DNA from: Thalassobium sp. R2A62
Lineage (GTDB): Bacteria > Pseudomonadota > Alphaproteobacteria > Rhodobacterales > Rhodobacteraceae
NCBI RefSeq assembly: GCF_000161835.1
Contig: NZ_GG697169.2
Location: forward strand, 986,418-1,050,417
Reading direction: 5' to 3'
Length of the DNA: 64,000 nucleotides
A program made the position numbers and the translations under genes. The notes under the pieces are model-generated. The model saw nothing but the letters and a program-made list of their open reading frames with translations, did no database searches and was not told where the DNA came from. Positions 27,868 through 34,879 of the stretch are shown here, piece by piece. How positions within the stretch are numbered: position 1 is the stretch's first letter; every line of letters starts with the position of its first letter.

Positions 27868-28101
27868 ATGACTGTAACCAAAAACCTTTTCGCACTCGTA
27901 GCCATCTTTTTGACAGCACCAACCCTATGGGTCGCTCTGACCGTCCCTGCCTTCGTCGCCCCAACATACCTGATGCTCTCCTTTTTCGGGATCGCGGTCA
28001 TGTGTGTTGCCTCGTGGAGCCTGTCCAACCAGAACAAGTTTTGGCTGTCCTGCTGTGCAGTTGGCTGGATGACCCTCGTGGCGGTGGCAAATGGGCTATA
28101 A
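27868..28101 (+). CDS. Small membrane protein, phage-like block
   Basis: 77 residues from ATG 27868 (GAAAGAAT upstream). There are probably two to three transmembrane helices (NLFALVAIFLTAPTLWVALTV; PTYLMLSFFGIAVMCVA; a final hydrophobic stretch CCAVGWMTLVAVA). Unrecognised; a holin-like role is possible from size and topology but nothing specific supports it. The next gene overlaps its 3' end by 11 bp. Confidence 0.5.
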   Translation: MTVTKNLFALVAIFLTAPTLWVALTVPAFVAPTYLMLSFFGIAVMCVASWSLSNQNKFWLSCCAVGWMTLVAVANGL

Positions 28102-28546
28102 GCAGAGCCTCGCAGACTATAAGTCACGAATCAGACTTCCAGATGGTTCTTACAAGGGTGTCCTCAAGGAACCCGAAGCTGAAATCTGGGGTCTACTGGA
28201 CGAGAACACAGGCAAACAAGTCGGCTGGTTCACCAGTGAAGACGCTGTCCTGCACCACGGCCACGCGTATGGCCTGAACCTGCTCCAGAGTGCCACAGAG
28301 AACGCCTCTGAGAGCCTACCGATAGCACCCCCCACCCAGCAACCAGAGGAGACACCAGAGATGTCCTATGAGGAGTACTGCAAGCACTTTGAGAACTTCA
28401 AGAACAAGTCAGGGTATCGCTTCATCACAGACCAATCCGAAAGCACAGGCTGGGTGATCCTCAAGGAAGGGCGCTCAGAGTACGGGCGCTATGGTAGTGT
28501 CGAAGACGCTCTCCGAGAAGCCTACGGCGCAGGTCTCAACCTGTAA
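28091..28546 (+). CDS. Hypothetical protein with two similar halves
   Basis: 151 residues, overlapping the upstream membrane-protein gene. The two halves resemble each other: GLLDENTGKQVGWFTSEDAVLHHGHAYGLNL in the first, and WVILKEGRSEYGRYGSVEDALREAYGAGLNL in the second. This points to a duplicated small domain ending in 'A-x-G-L-N-L', separated by a Pro/Glu/Ser linker (about 70-100). Function unknown. Confidence 0.55.
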   Translation: MGYKQSLADYKSRIRLPDGSYKGVLKEPEAEIWGLLDENTGKQVGWFTSEDAVLHHGHAYGLNLLQSATENASESLPIAPPTQQPEETPEMSYEEYCKHFENFKNKSGYRFITDQSESTGWVILKEGRSEYGRYGSVEDALREAYGAGLNL

Positions 28547-28571
28547 AACAACAACAGAAACGGAAAATGAA

Positions 28572-28787
28572 ATGACAATCGAAAAGATGAACTCCGAAGC
28601 GGAGAACACGATGCAACGACAGCTGGCCTATTTTAAAAGCTGTGCTCAACTCAACCTCAACTATGCAAGTAGCCAACAACTCAAGGGGCTAATCACAGAG
28701 GGTGAGATGGAGACCATCCTAAGAATGAACAAGGAGATGCTGAAAGTGATTTCCGACATCAAAGCCGACTATGTTCCCGAAGCTTAG
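28572..28787 (+). CDS. Small helical hypothetical protein
   Basis: 71 residues from ATG 28572, mostly alpha-helical and acidic (MEKMNSEAENTMQRQL-like start, ITEGEMETILRMNKEMLKVI). No family recognised. It overlaps the next small gene by 17 bp. Confidence 0.45.
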   Translation: MTIEKMNSEAENTMQRQLAYFKSCAQLNLNYASSQQLKGLITEGEMETILRMNKEMLKVISDIKADYVPEA

Positions 28788-28944
28788 CCCAGACTGGTCA
28801 GCAATGACTGACAAGGAATTCGCCAAAGCCATTGCGCAACGCCACAAAGAACAGCGTGACCTGATGACAAAGCCAATCTCCGAAATGAACAACGACGAAA
28901 TGCTCTCTGCGATCAAGGCGGGATGGTTCGACAAGAAACAATAA
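28771..28944 (+). CDS. Very small hypothetical protein (57 aa)
   Basis: ATG 28771 to TAA 28944, overlapping the previous gene by 17 bp. The peptide starts MFPKLSPDWSAMTDKEFAKA and is hydrophilic and helical. The overlapping start with its upstream neighbour is the main reason for accepting it; nothing indicates a function. Confidence 0.4.
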   Translation: MFPKLSPDWSAMTDKEFAKAIAQRHKEQRDLMTKPISEMNNDEMLSAIKAGWFDKKQ

Positions 28945-29007
28945 ACAAGACAACTGACATCACAGGTCGCCAGATCGATCTGAGGTTGCTTCCCTCCGAG
29001 GCAACTA

Positions 29008-29331
29008 ATGACAATCACTCCACAAGCCCCTCTGACACCCTCAGAGTTGGCTCTGCATAACCGCTTCCCTCAATACAGCCAGACAACCAAATACTACGTC
29101 TATCGCCACAACGACTTCGATGGTCGCTGTCTCTATGTCGGCAAAGGTTGTGGGAAACGAGCTTGGCACGTCACAAAAAGAGACCCTGCACACAAGGCTT
29201 GGATCGAAACCTGCAAGCACGACTACGTAGAAGTCATCGATGACTGCCTGACTGAGCTTCAGGCGTTCCGCTTAGAGAACCAACTGCTTCGGGAAGAAGC
29301 GCCAAGGTTCAACAAAATACAAAATCATTAA
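29008..29331 (+). CDS. GIY-YIG nuclease-like protein (small)
   Basis: 107 residues with a GAGG site upstream. YYVYRHNDFDGRCLYVGKGCGKRAWH fits the GIY-YIG core (Y-V-Y ... Y-V-G plus the following basic K/R), and a conserved Glu follows later (FRLENQLLREE). The size is that of a bare catalytic domain, as in phage-borne homing or Seg-like endonucleases. Substrate site unknown. Confidence 0.7.
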   Translation: MTITPQAPLTPSELALHNRFPQYSQTTKYYVYRHNDFDGRCLYVGKGCGKRAWHVTKRDPAHKAWIETCKHDYVEVIDDCLTELQAFRLENQLLREEAPRFNKIQNH

Positions 29332-29349
29332 AATTGGAAAGAAAATAGA

Positions 29350-29541
29350 ATGAACAAATTAAATTACATCTCCTACGCCATCTTCGCAGTGCTGTTCCAA
29401 GCCTCGGCGATTGTTGTTGCCATCTACTGCGCACTGAGCGGTGACTACGGCGTGGGCTTCGTGTCCTTCCTCATAGTCGGGGGTTTCGGTCATCTGTTCT
29501 GGAAACGCGCTGCCAAGTACAAAGACCACTCCCAACAATAA
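29350..29541 (+). CDS. Small membrane protein
   Basis: 63 residues with a GGAAAG leader. There are two transmembrane helices (YAIFAVLFQASAIVVAIYCAL and VGFVSFLIVGGFGHLFW) and a basic C-terminus (KRAAKYKDHSQQ). No family recognised. It sits between the small GIY-YIG gene and a structured intergenic region. Confidence 0.5.
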   Translation: MNKLNYISYAIFAVLFQASAIVVAIYCALSGDYGVGFVSFLIVGGFGHLFWKRAAKYKDHSQQ

Positions 29542-29713
29542 TCACACCAATTTCCACACGGTTTTTCCGTAGTAGTCCTTCCGTGTGGACCTCGAAGAGT
29601 AGTGCAACATGCTCTTCCCTGACCCTTTCCCTAAACCAGTTCTAATCCTTTCTGGCTCTGGGTGGGGGTCTCCTTATTTCCAGCAATAACAATAGAATAG
29701 AAAGAAAAATGAA
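29542..29713 (+). other. Intergenic region with consecutive hairpins
   Basis: No gene. Three inverted repeats follow each other: CCACACGG/CCGTGTGG (29554-29561 with 29581-29588), GAAGAG/CTCTTC (29594-29599 with 29612-29617), and CCAG/CTGG near 29637-29656. No hammerhead core is present here. It could be a terminator set or a structured RNA. Confidence 0.35.
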
Positions 29714-30028
29714 ATGAAAATCACAGCAAGAATTAACCCAAAAGACATCCAAGGTCTGACGGACGAAATCAAACAGGACTTCACCGATCAGCTGAACAAA
29801 CTTGCACGGGATGTGTACCGTGAAATCAAACTCCAAACCCCTGTACGCACGGGCGAACTCCAGAGGAACTGGACCTTGGCTGGGGTGTTCAGAGAGCTAG
29901 AGGGCGATGTCTCGATCTTCAATCACACCCACTACGTCAATTACGTGAACTACGGCACGACCACGCAAGCTGGTCAGTATTTCGTCGAGCAAGCCACAAT
30001 GCGGGTACTCGGGACAGTCCCGAAATGA
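29714..30028 (+). CDS. HK97-gp10-like phage head-tail/neck protein
   Basis: 104 residues. The helix-strand pattern 'VYREIKLQTPVRTGELQRNW' followed by 'NHTHYVNYVNYGTTTQAGQYFVEQA' is the recognisable layout of HK97 gp10/Ne1-type head-closure or tail-completion proteins ('TPVRTG-LR-SW ... Y-YVEYGT'). It is somewhat shorter than usual but looks complete. It is the clearest virion-type gene in the block and supports a phage origin. Its stop overlaps the next start (ATGA). Confidence 0.65.
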   Translation: MKITARINPKDIQGLTDEIKQDFTDQLNKLARDVYREIKLQTPVRTGELQRNWTLAGVFRELEGDVSIFNHTHYVNYVNYGTTTQAGQYFVEQATMRVLGTVPK

Positions 30029-30588
30029 CGTACACAGTCTACGCCCTGTACTATGAGGGTGCTGATCGAGAGACAGCCTGTGCAAAGGGCTTCGTTGGGT
30101 CCACCAGCCAACCCCTGAAGAGGTGCCTGAACGACCACACCAAGTGGATTGCCTCAGACCGCCACACGAACAAGAACCTCCAAGCAACAGCGGGTCAACG
30201 TCTGGAGATGTATGTTGTGGATGCAGGTCTAGACCTTAAACAGTGCAACACCCTGCTAAAGTCCCTGAGACCGTCATCCAAGCTGGGCTGGAACATCACC
30301 TCGGCATCCCGAGACACCACTGACAGGCATACGGGCAGTAAGCGCCCCAAGGAGACGAAAGAAAAGCTCTCCAAGGCAATGTCAGCAAACCGTGTTGGGC
30401 ATACCCACTCGGACGAGACCAAGGAAGCAATCCGCAGGGGCAAGCTGGCGTACTTCCGTCCAGCAACGGTCTACGACTATGCGACCAAGCAACCTGTAGC
30501 GGTCGGTGTATCGCTGTCCGAATGGTGTCGTGAGAACGGCCACACCAAAAGACTTGGATTAATAGTTGACAGTTTTAATAAGGTTTAA
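30025..30588 (+). CDS. GIY-YIG homing endonuclease with NUMOD motifs
   Basis: 187 residues. The N-terminus (YTVYALYYEGADRET, GFVGSTSQPLKRCLNDH) is a GIY-YIG-type catalytic domain. The middle has two NUMOD3-like DNA-binding helices (GSKRPKETKEKLSKAMSANR and HSDETKEAIRRGKL). The C-terminus (VYDYATKQPVAVGVSLSEWC) resembles NUMOD1. This architecture is typical of free-standing phage homing endonucleases. It overlaps the gp10-like gene by four bases, as selfish nucleases often adjoin structural genes. Confidence 0.75.
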   Translation: MTYTVYALYYEGADRETACAKGFVGSTSQPLKRCLNDHTKWIASDRHTNKNLQATAGQRLEMYVVDAGLDLKQCNTLLKSLRPSSKLGWNITSASRDTTDRHTGSKRPKETKEKLSKAMSANRVGHTHSDETKEAIRRGKLAYFRPATVYDYATKQPVAVGVSLSEWCRENGHTKRLGLIVDSFNKV

Positions 30589-30696
30589 TAGCAATCGCCG
30601 AAAAGATGCAATCCTAAATTTGGATGTGCTCCAGTTTTAAACAGTCGCCAGCCCTTCCTTGCTAGCACCGACACTGCCGGTACGAAGGAAATAAAC

Positions 30697-30949
30697 ATGG
30701 CAAAACTCTCAATAAATTCTGCGTTACGGTGCACTGCAAGCGGTACACGACGCGCCTCAGGGGGGGGGCGCGGTAATTGAAGTGCGCATTGCGAGAGACG
30801 GAAGCGCAGCCGCAATTCGGGTGCAACGGGCATCTGGAACCGCCGAGTTTGATCAATTCGCACTTAATGCAGTCCGCAGCGTTGCAAGCTTTCCGCCGCC
30901 GCCGAGCGGTGCACCAACCCCGTTCCGAGCGGAGATTACGGGACGCTAA
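30697..30949 (+). pseudogene. TonB/energy-transducer C-terminal domain remnant, frameshifted
   Basis: The frame from 30770 to the stop at 30947-30949 encodes GAVIEVRIARDGSAAAIRVQ, then an 'ASGTAEFDQFALNAVRSVASFPPPP' segment and FRAEITGR. This is the strand-helix-strand pattern of a TonB C-terminal domain. Upstream a short frame starts at ATG 30697 behind GAAGGAAA and runs into nine G residues (30760-30768). A one-base shift in that run would join the two. No N-terminal membrane helix or proline-rich spacer precedes it, so only the tail survives. It probably belonged with the siderophore-interacting gene 1 kb further on. Confidence 0.55.
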
Positions 30950-31017
30950 CAACCAACAAGGCACAAAACCCAGCACACCAAAGTTAGGACGTTGCCCAAA
31001 ACGTGGAAGATCATAAA

Positions 31018-31239
31018 ATGTCACAATTCCTGAGAAATCTCATGCATATGGACGAACTGGCGCAAAAGTACGGCATTGGGCTCAATCCGACGTTAAAGGA
31101 AGCGATCCGTGCTGATGTCTCTTTCCCTTCGAAAGCGGCCACACCCCAGTTGACCAAACCGTTACCCGATCACGCCCTTCCAGAGAACGCGACCCGTCTG
31201 CCTGTGCCCGACAATCAAAGCGGCCGGAGACGTGTATGA
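31018..31239 (+). CDS. Small hypothetical protein upstream of the unknown-pair gene
   Basis: 73 residues. The first half is helical (MSQFLRNLMHMDELAQKYGIG) and the second is proline-rich and probably disordered. No family recognised. Its stop overlaps the next start by four bases (ATGA), so the two are translationally coupled. Confidence 0.5.
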   Translation: MSQFLRNLMHMDELAQKYGIGLNPTLKEAIRADVSFPSKAATPQLTKPLPDHALPENATRLPVPDNQSGRRRV

Positions 31240-31721
31240 AACCCGAACAAATCTCTCCATTAAGCGAGATGCCCTTTGACGAATTTGAGCGTGGGTGCCT
31301 CATCATTCTGAGGTATTTTTTTGATACATACCGGTCGCCAAAACGCCAGCTTTGGCGAAATGGGTATGCGGTCGCTGCGGAAAGGTGGGGAGAAGCGATT
31401 GGTTTAAGAGCAGCGCATGGCCTCCAGAAAGTCGCACATTCAATCAAACGTTGTTGTAGGGACGATTTTGACTTTTTGCCCCCACTAGATGTGTCCAGCA
31501 AAGAGATCATCACGCTGGATGAAGAAGCAGCGGTTGAAATGATCCACTTAATGAGACGCGACCAAACAGCGCTTGCCCGTAACGCAGTCGATGATTTGAC
31601 GCGTGGGCGTATGGATCCGGATATTATTCGAGATGCTCTCGCATTTGCGGCAAGTTTTCCAGTTGGGTCATCTACCAAACCAAATCGCCGAGATGGTCCG
31701 CGTCTTCATGTAGTCGCGTAG
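31236..31721 (+). CDS. Hypothetical protein, member A of a paralogous pair
   Basis: 161 residues, unrecognised. The pattern FDEFERGCLIILRYFFDTYRSPKRQLW, 'A-x-x-A-E-R-W-G', and 'EEAAVEMIHLMRRD' aligns by eye with the protein encoded at 32525-33061 (FDQIERDVLQMARMYFLSF, then W, EQRFG and EERYFVSALHDIRQRN). It is likely an all-helical family. The 3' end overlaps the 3' end of the siderophore-interacting gene on the other strand by 54 bp. Confidence 0.6.
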   Translation: MKPEQISPLSEMPFDEFERGCLIILRYFFDTYRSPKRQLWRNGYAVAAERWGEAIGLRAAHGLQKVAHSIKRCCRDDFDFLPPLDVSSKEIITLDEEAAVEMIHLMRRDQTALARNAVDDLTRGRMDPDIIRDALAFAASFPVGSSTKPNRRDGPRLHVVA

Positions 31722-32519
31722 GATTGAAAATCGCCTCTTAGGTGAAGCGTCATCAGCTTCAGCGCGCTTCATTTTCTGGTGTTCATCTTCTACCAGCCCA
31801 ACTTTCCAATAGCCCGAGATATAGGAGTCAGCCGTCAGGGTTTCCCGCTCGACGCTGATGTAAGCACGTAACTGTTTTATCATACCTCTTTCACCAGCGA
31901 TGCAGGTCTGAACCGTTCCTTGGGCCCAAGGTCGCTTCAAGATGGCCTCGACAATCCGATCTCCAGGCGTCTCTTGTGGCGTCACCACCATCCAATGTTG
32001 GCGGATGCCTTTCGGTGCGCGAATGTACTGTTGGTCCTGTCGGTCCAATATCTCGAAATACGCATCCCCTTCCGCGTGTTCCGGCATCGCTTCAAGCGAA
32101 GCTGCAACAAGTGGGATCGCCGACATATCTGCTGCTAACAAGTAATCATCCGCATAATAGCATTTCAATTTCACGGGTCCGGGACCACCGAAACCACAAA
32201 ACGCGCCCGGTTTTGCAGCTCGTGCCCAAGCGGATGCAGGCCCATGATCACCATGATCCACAAAGTCGATATCAAGCTCACCTGACTCGGCGCGAATATG
32301 CCGGACGGTATAGGTGCGCACCGTCGGCCGTGGTCCGTCGCTCAATTGCTACTCAAAAGCCTCTCGGGATTGACCGCGATCAGGCAGATAGATCTTACAG
32401 TTGGCCCCTTCACACCGACCTTTCTTCGCTTTGATGTCTTCGCCCAGAAGGGTCACACGGATCATGTTAGGCGTAAGATGCCATGCTTTGGAAACTGTCA
32501 GAAGTGTCGGGGTTGGCAT
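31668..32519 (-). pseudogene. Siderophore-interacting protein (SIP/ViuB family) with an in-frame TAG
   Basis: SIP proteins are flavin reductases that release iron from imported ferric siderophores in the cytoplasm. From ATG 32519 the frame encodes the expected N-terminus (TPNMIRVTLLGEDI, then the 'KIYLPD' strand) for 56 codons, then TAG at 32349-32351. It continues in the same frame with SDGPRPTVRTYTVRHI (FAD-binding RxYT motif), LDIDFVDHGD-HGPASAWA and the NAD-domain features (YWKVG near the end). Full length would be 283 residues, as for intact relatives. Unless the TAG is suppressed, only an N-terminally truncated protein can be made. It follows the paralog B gene by five bases. Confidence 0.85.
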
Positions 32520-32524
32520 GCTCA

Positions 32525-33061
32525 CTAGGCTTTTGCTCTTTCTTGATCAGGCGTACTGGTTGAAATTCCAAACGCCTGGTTTTCAGTGATCAAAACAGCG
32601 AGTCGCCCCATACAGTCAAGAAATTGCTGATCATCTGCGCCCTGACACAGAAGCATCGCATTCATCTTTGCACCTGAACGGTTTCGTTGACGGATGTCAT
32701 GAAGCGCGCTGACAAAGTACCGCTCTTCATTCGTGATAAATTCTTGGCACGTCGGACACTTTGGATCACGATAACTAAATCCAGCGCTGCGCGCACTTCG
32801 CATCGAATTTACGGCCATCAGTACCGCGTTGCCAATCGTGGCACCATAAGGCATCCCAAACCGTTGTTCCGCGCTGTAAAACGCATTCACCCAAGCTTGG
32901 CTTTCCGGCTTGTGAAAGGACAAAAAATACATCCGTGCCATTTGAAGAACGTCACGTTCAATTTGATCGAACGGTGTTTGATCAAGATGCATGCAGCCAT
33001 CTGACGGATCGTGAGAATGGGAATGATTTGTCATCTGTAGCCTCGCGTCTGTTTGCTTCAA
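32525..33061 (-). CDS. Hypothetical protein, member B of a paralogous pair
   Basis: 178 residues. The N-terminus has an HSHSHDPSDGCMH stretch rich in His and Cys, followed by the shared helical domain (FDQIERDVLQMARMYFLSFHKPESQAW). A CPTC pair lies in DPKCPTCQEF, possibly metal-binding. It resembles the protein at 31236-31721. It forms an operon with the broken SIP gene, so a link to iron or metal handling is plausible but inferred. A palindromic site lies upstream (33124-33146). Confidence 0.6.
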   Translation of the reverse strand: MKQTDARLQMTNHSHSHDPSDGCMHLDQTPFDQIERDVLQMARMYFLSFHKPESQAWVNAFYSAEQRFGMPYGATIGNAVLMAVNSMRSARSAGFSYRDPKCPTCQEFITNEERYFVSALHDIRQRNRSGAKMNAMLLCQGADDQQFLDCMGRLAVLITENQAFGISTSTPDQERAKA

Positions 33062-33123
33062 ATATTCCGAGCATATCGCTCAGAATCCTGGCTAAGCAGC
33101 AAGCTACACTGGCGCGGCCCTTA

Positions 33124-33146
33124 TTTCTGACAATATTTGTCAGAAA
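33124..33146. promoter_or_regulatory. Perfect 10-bp-arm palindrome between divergent genes
   Basis: TTTCTGACAA-TAT-TTGTCAGAAA lies between the unknown/SIP operon (minus strand) and yeiH (plus strand), about 55-60 bp from each gene start. Arms of ten bases with no mismatch suggest a dimeric repressor or activator operator that could control both directions. The regulator is not identifiable from sequence. Confidence 0.55.
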
Positions 33147-33198
33147 AGTCAATTCAACTCTTGTGTACGCGCAGCTTTTGCCTCATCGACGATGAGCG

Positions 33199-34230
33199 AT
33201 GACAATGTTTGGGGACAAAATGCAGACAATTTCAGCTTTGCCTGAAACCGCAAGATCGCTGTTTCCCGGCTTTTTGATCTCCGCTCTCATCGCCCTTGCT
33301 GCACAGTTTATTTCTGACCACTACGGCGCACCTGCGATGCTGATGGCCCTACTTTTTGGCATTGCTTTAAACTTTTTGTCCTCAGACCAAAAATGCCAAG
33401 CTGGTATCGCTTTTTCTGCCAGAACAATCTTGCGATGTGGTGTTGCCCTATTGGGGATGCGGATCAGTTTTGAAATGGCCACATCTCTTGGCTGGTCTAT
33501 TGTTGCCATTGTGATCGGCGGAGTTGTCGCGACAATTCTGTTTGGTATGTCAGTGGCGCGCTTCTTTGGATACGGACCACGGTTTGCGTTCCTTTCTGCC
33601 GGCGCTGTCGCGATCTGTGGTGCTTCAGCCGCAATGGCCATCGCCGCAATTCTACCCAAAGACGAACGATCAGAGGAAAGGCTGGTTTTCACAGTTGTTG
33701 GTGTCACTATCCTCTCGACGATGGCGATGATCCTTTACCCAATCCTAGCGGATATGTTGGGATATGGCGCGCAGTTTGCGGGCGTTTTCATTGGCGCAAC
33801 CATCCACGACGTAGCGCAAGTGGTGGGGGCTGGTTTCTCGATCTCTGAAGAGGTTGGCGATGTTTCCACTGTAGTAAAGTTGATCAGGGTGGCCATGCTC
33901 GCCCCGGTTATTCTGGTCGCGTCAATCGTCATTCGACAAGTAACCAGCGCCGCGCAATCAGACATGAAACGGCCACCCCTTATACCCGGATTTGTCTTGG
34001 CATTTGTAGTCCTTGTCATCATCAACTCCATCGGCGTGTTTCCACAAGCGCTGACAGCGGTCGCAGCGGAATTATCCAGATGGGCTCTGCTGACGGCTAT
34101 CGCAGCGGTGGGTATGAAGACCGCGTTGAATGAGGTGATCAACGTCGGTGTTCCTGCAATTTTCTTACTTGTTTTGGACACCGCATTTCTTGGCGTGCTG
34201 ACGGTTTTGGCACTGTATTGGCTGGGCTAA
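33199..34230 (+). CDS. yeiH: YeiH-family putative sulfate/anion exporter
   Basis: 343 residues with about ten transmembrane helices and no signal peptide. GVALLGMRISFE, AICGASAAMAIAAILP and GATIHDVAQVVGAGF are the signature segments of the YeiH/UPF0324 (PSE) family. Members have been proposed to export sulfate or sulfite-derived anions, or to transport taurine-pathway products; the substrate here is unknown. The start at ATG 33199 lacks a strong RBS; ATG 33205 or 33220 are alternatives. It is divergent from the SIP operon. Confidence 0.88.
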   Translation: MTMFGDKMQTISALPETARSLFPGFLISALIALAAQFISDHYGAPAMLMALLFGIALNFLSSDQKCQAGIAFSARTILRCGVALLGMRISFEMATSLGWSIVAIVIGGVVATILFGMSVARFFGYGPRFAFLSAGAVAICGASAAMAIAAILPKDERSEERLVFTVVGVTILSTMAMILYPILADMLGYGAQFAGVFIGATIHDVAQVVGAGFSISEEVGDVSTVVKLIRVAMLAPVILVASIVIRQVTSAAQSDMKRPPLIPGFVLAFVVLVIINSIGVFPQALTAVAAELSRWALLTAIAAVGMKTALNEVINVGVPAIFLLVLDTAFLGVLTVLALYWLG

Positions 34231-34352
34231 CATTTTCAACGAAGGAGTGGTCGGATCTAACCTGTCTTAAGTTGAAAAAAATTTAATCCGGTTGGACGTA
34301 GCCGGTTCCTTGGGTGGCTGTCAGATATGGATAGCAAATGGCCGATCGATCA

Positions 34353-34625
34353 TCATCGTACTGGCGACCGGTCTCCCAATTCACCAGGTATGGTTAGGTA
34401 TCGATCCGCTCGGAGATGTTCAAAGCGTCTTATAAGTGGCGATACGAATCCGTGCTTAAGCGGAGGTTGGTTTTTCCGAGTGAAAACAGGTTTCCCTAAT
34501 GGGTTCTCCTGATTGAAACGACCCGTGATGATGCAAGTGTTCCCGCCGAAGAGATGCTCAAAGTGCCGATTTATGAACGTTTGCTGTTCATTGTAGTAAT
34601 TTCGAGTAGCAATAACGGTACCCAT
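34353..34625 (-). pseudogene. Glycosyltransferase N-terminal remnant
   Basis: The 90-residue frame starts MGTVIATRNYYNEQQTFINR and contains HFEHLFGGNTCIITGRF and ENPLGKPVF. This resembles the first strand-helix-strand of GT4-like glycosyltransferases, where a phrase like 'FINRHIEHLFGGNT' is common. It ends abruptly after about 55 recognisable residues, and no rest of the enzyme is nearby. Probably a decayed fragment. Confidence 0.45.
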
Positions 34626-34740
34626 AAAATTTCCGTCGGGATAAGAATATATAATCTGTCTGAGTTAAATACCGAAGCAGATGATCGCTGACTTTTGTCC
34701 TGATCCAAATGTGACTGAAATGGATTGAGAACGTGGGGCA

Positions 34741-34840
34741 GCTTTGTTGCACAAATCGGGTCGTGGACAGCTTTCCCCTCTCCCTGGACGGATTTAGCCT
34801 ATTGGTGCTGTAACAGGCTATGCCAAGCACGGTACAGTGA
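34741..34840. mobile_element. Possible IS5-like terminal fragment
   Basis: GCTTTGTTGCACAAATCGGG followed by GTCGTGGACAGCTTTCCCC resembles the ends of IS5-family elements, whose inverted repeats often read GxGCTTTGTTGCAxAAATC. No transposase remains, so it would be a solitary end left by deletion. The extent is approximate. The surrounding 34231-34879 region otherwise holds only the glycosyltransferase remnant. Confidence 0.35.
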
Positions 34841-34879
34841 TTGAGCGCGACGATGCGGGTACTCGGGTACTTCGAGTAC

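Noticed and set aside
29999-34867. A 15-base exact repeat (ATGCGGGTACTCGGG) at 29999-30013 and 34853-34867, possibly an att or recombination scar
   Set aside because: In a 64-kb sequence, chance pairs of identical 15-mers are expected about once or more. The flanks do not match, and the second copy only abuts the integrase stop.
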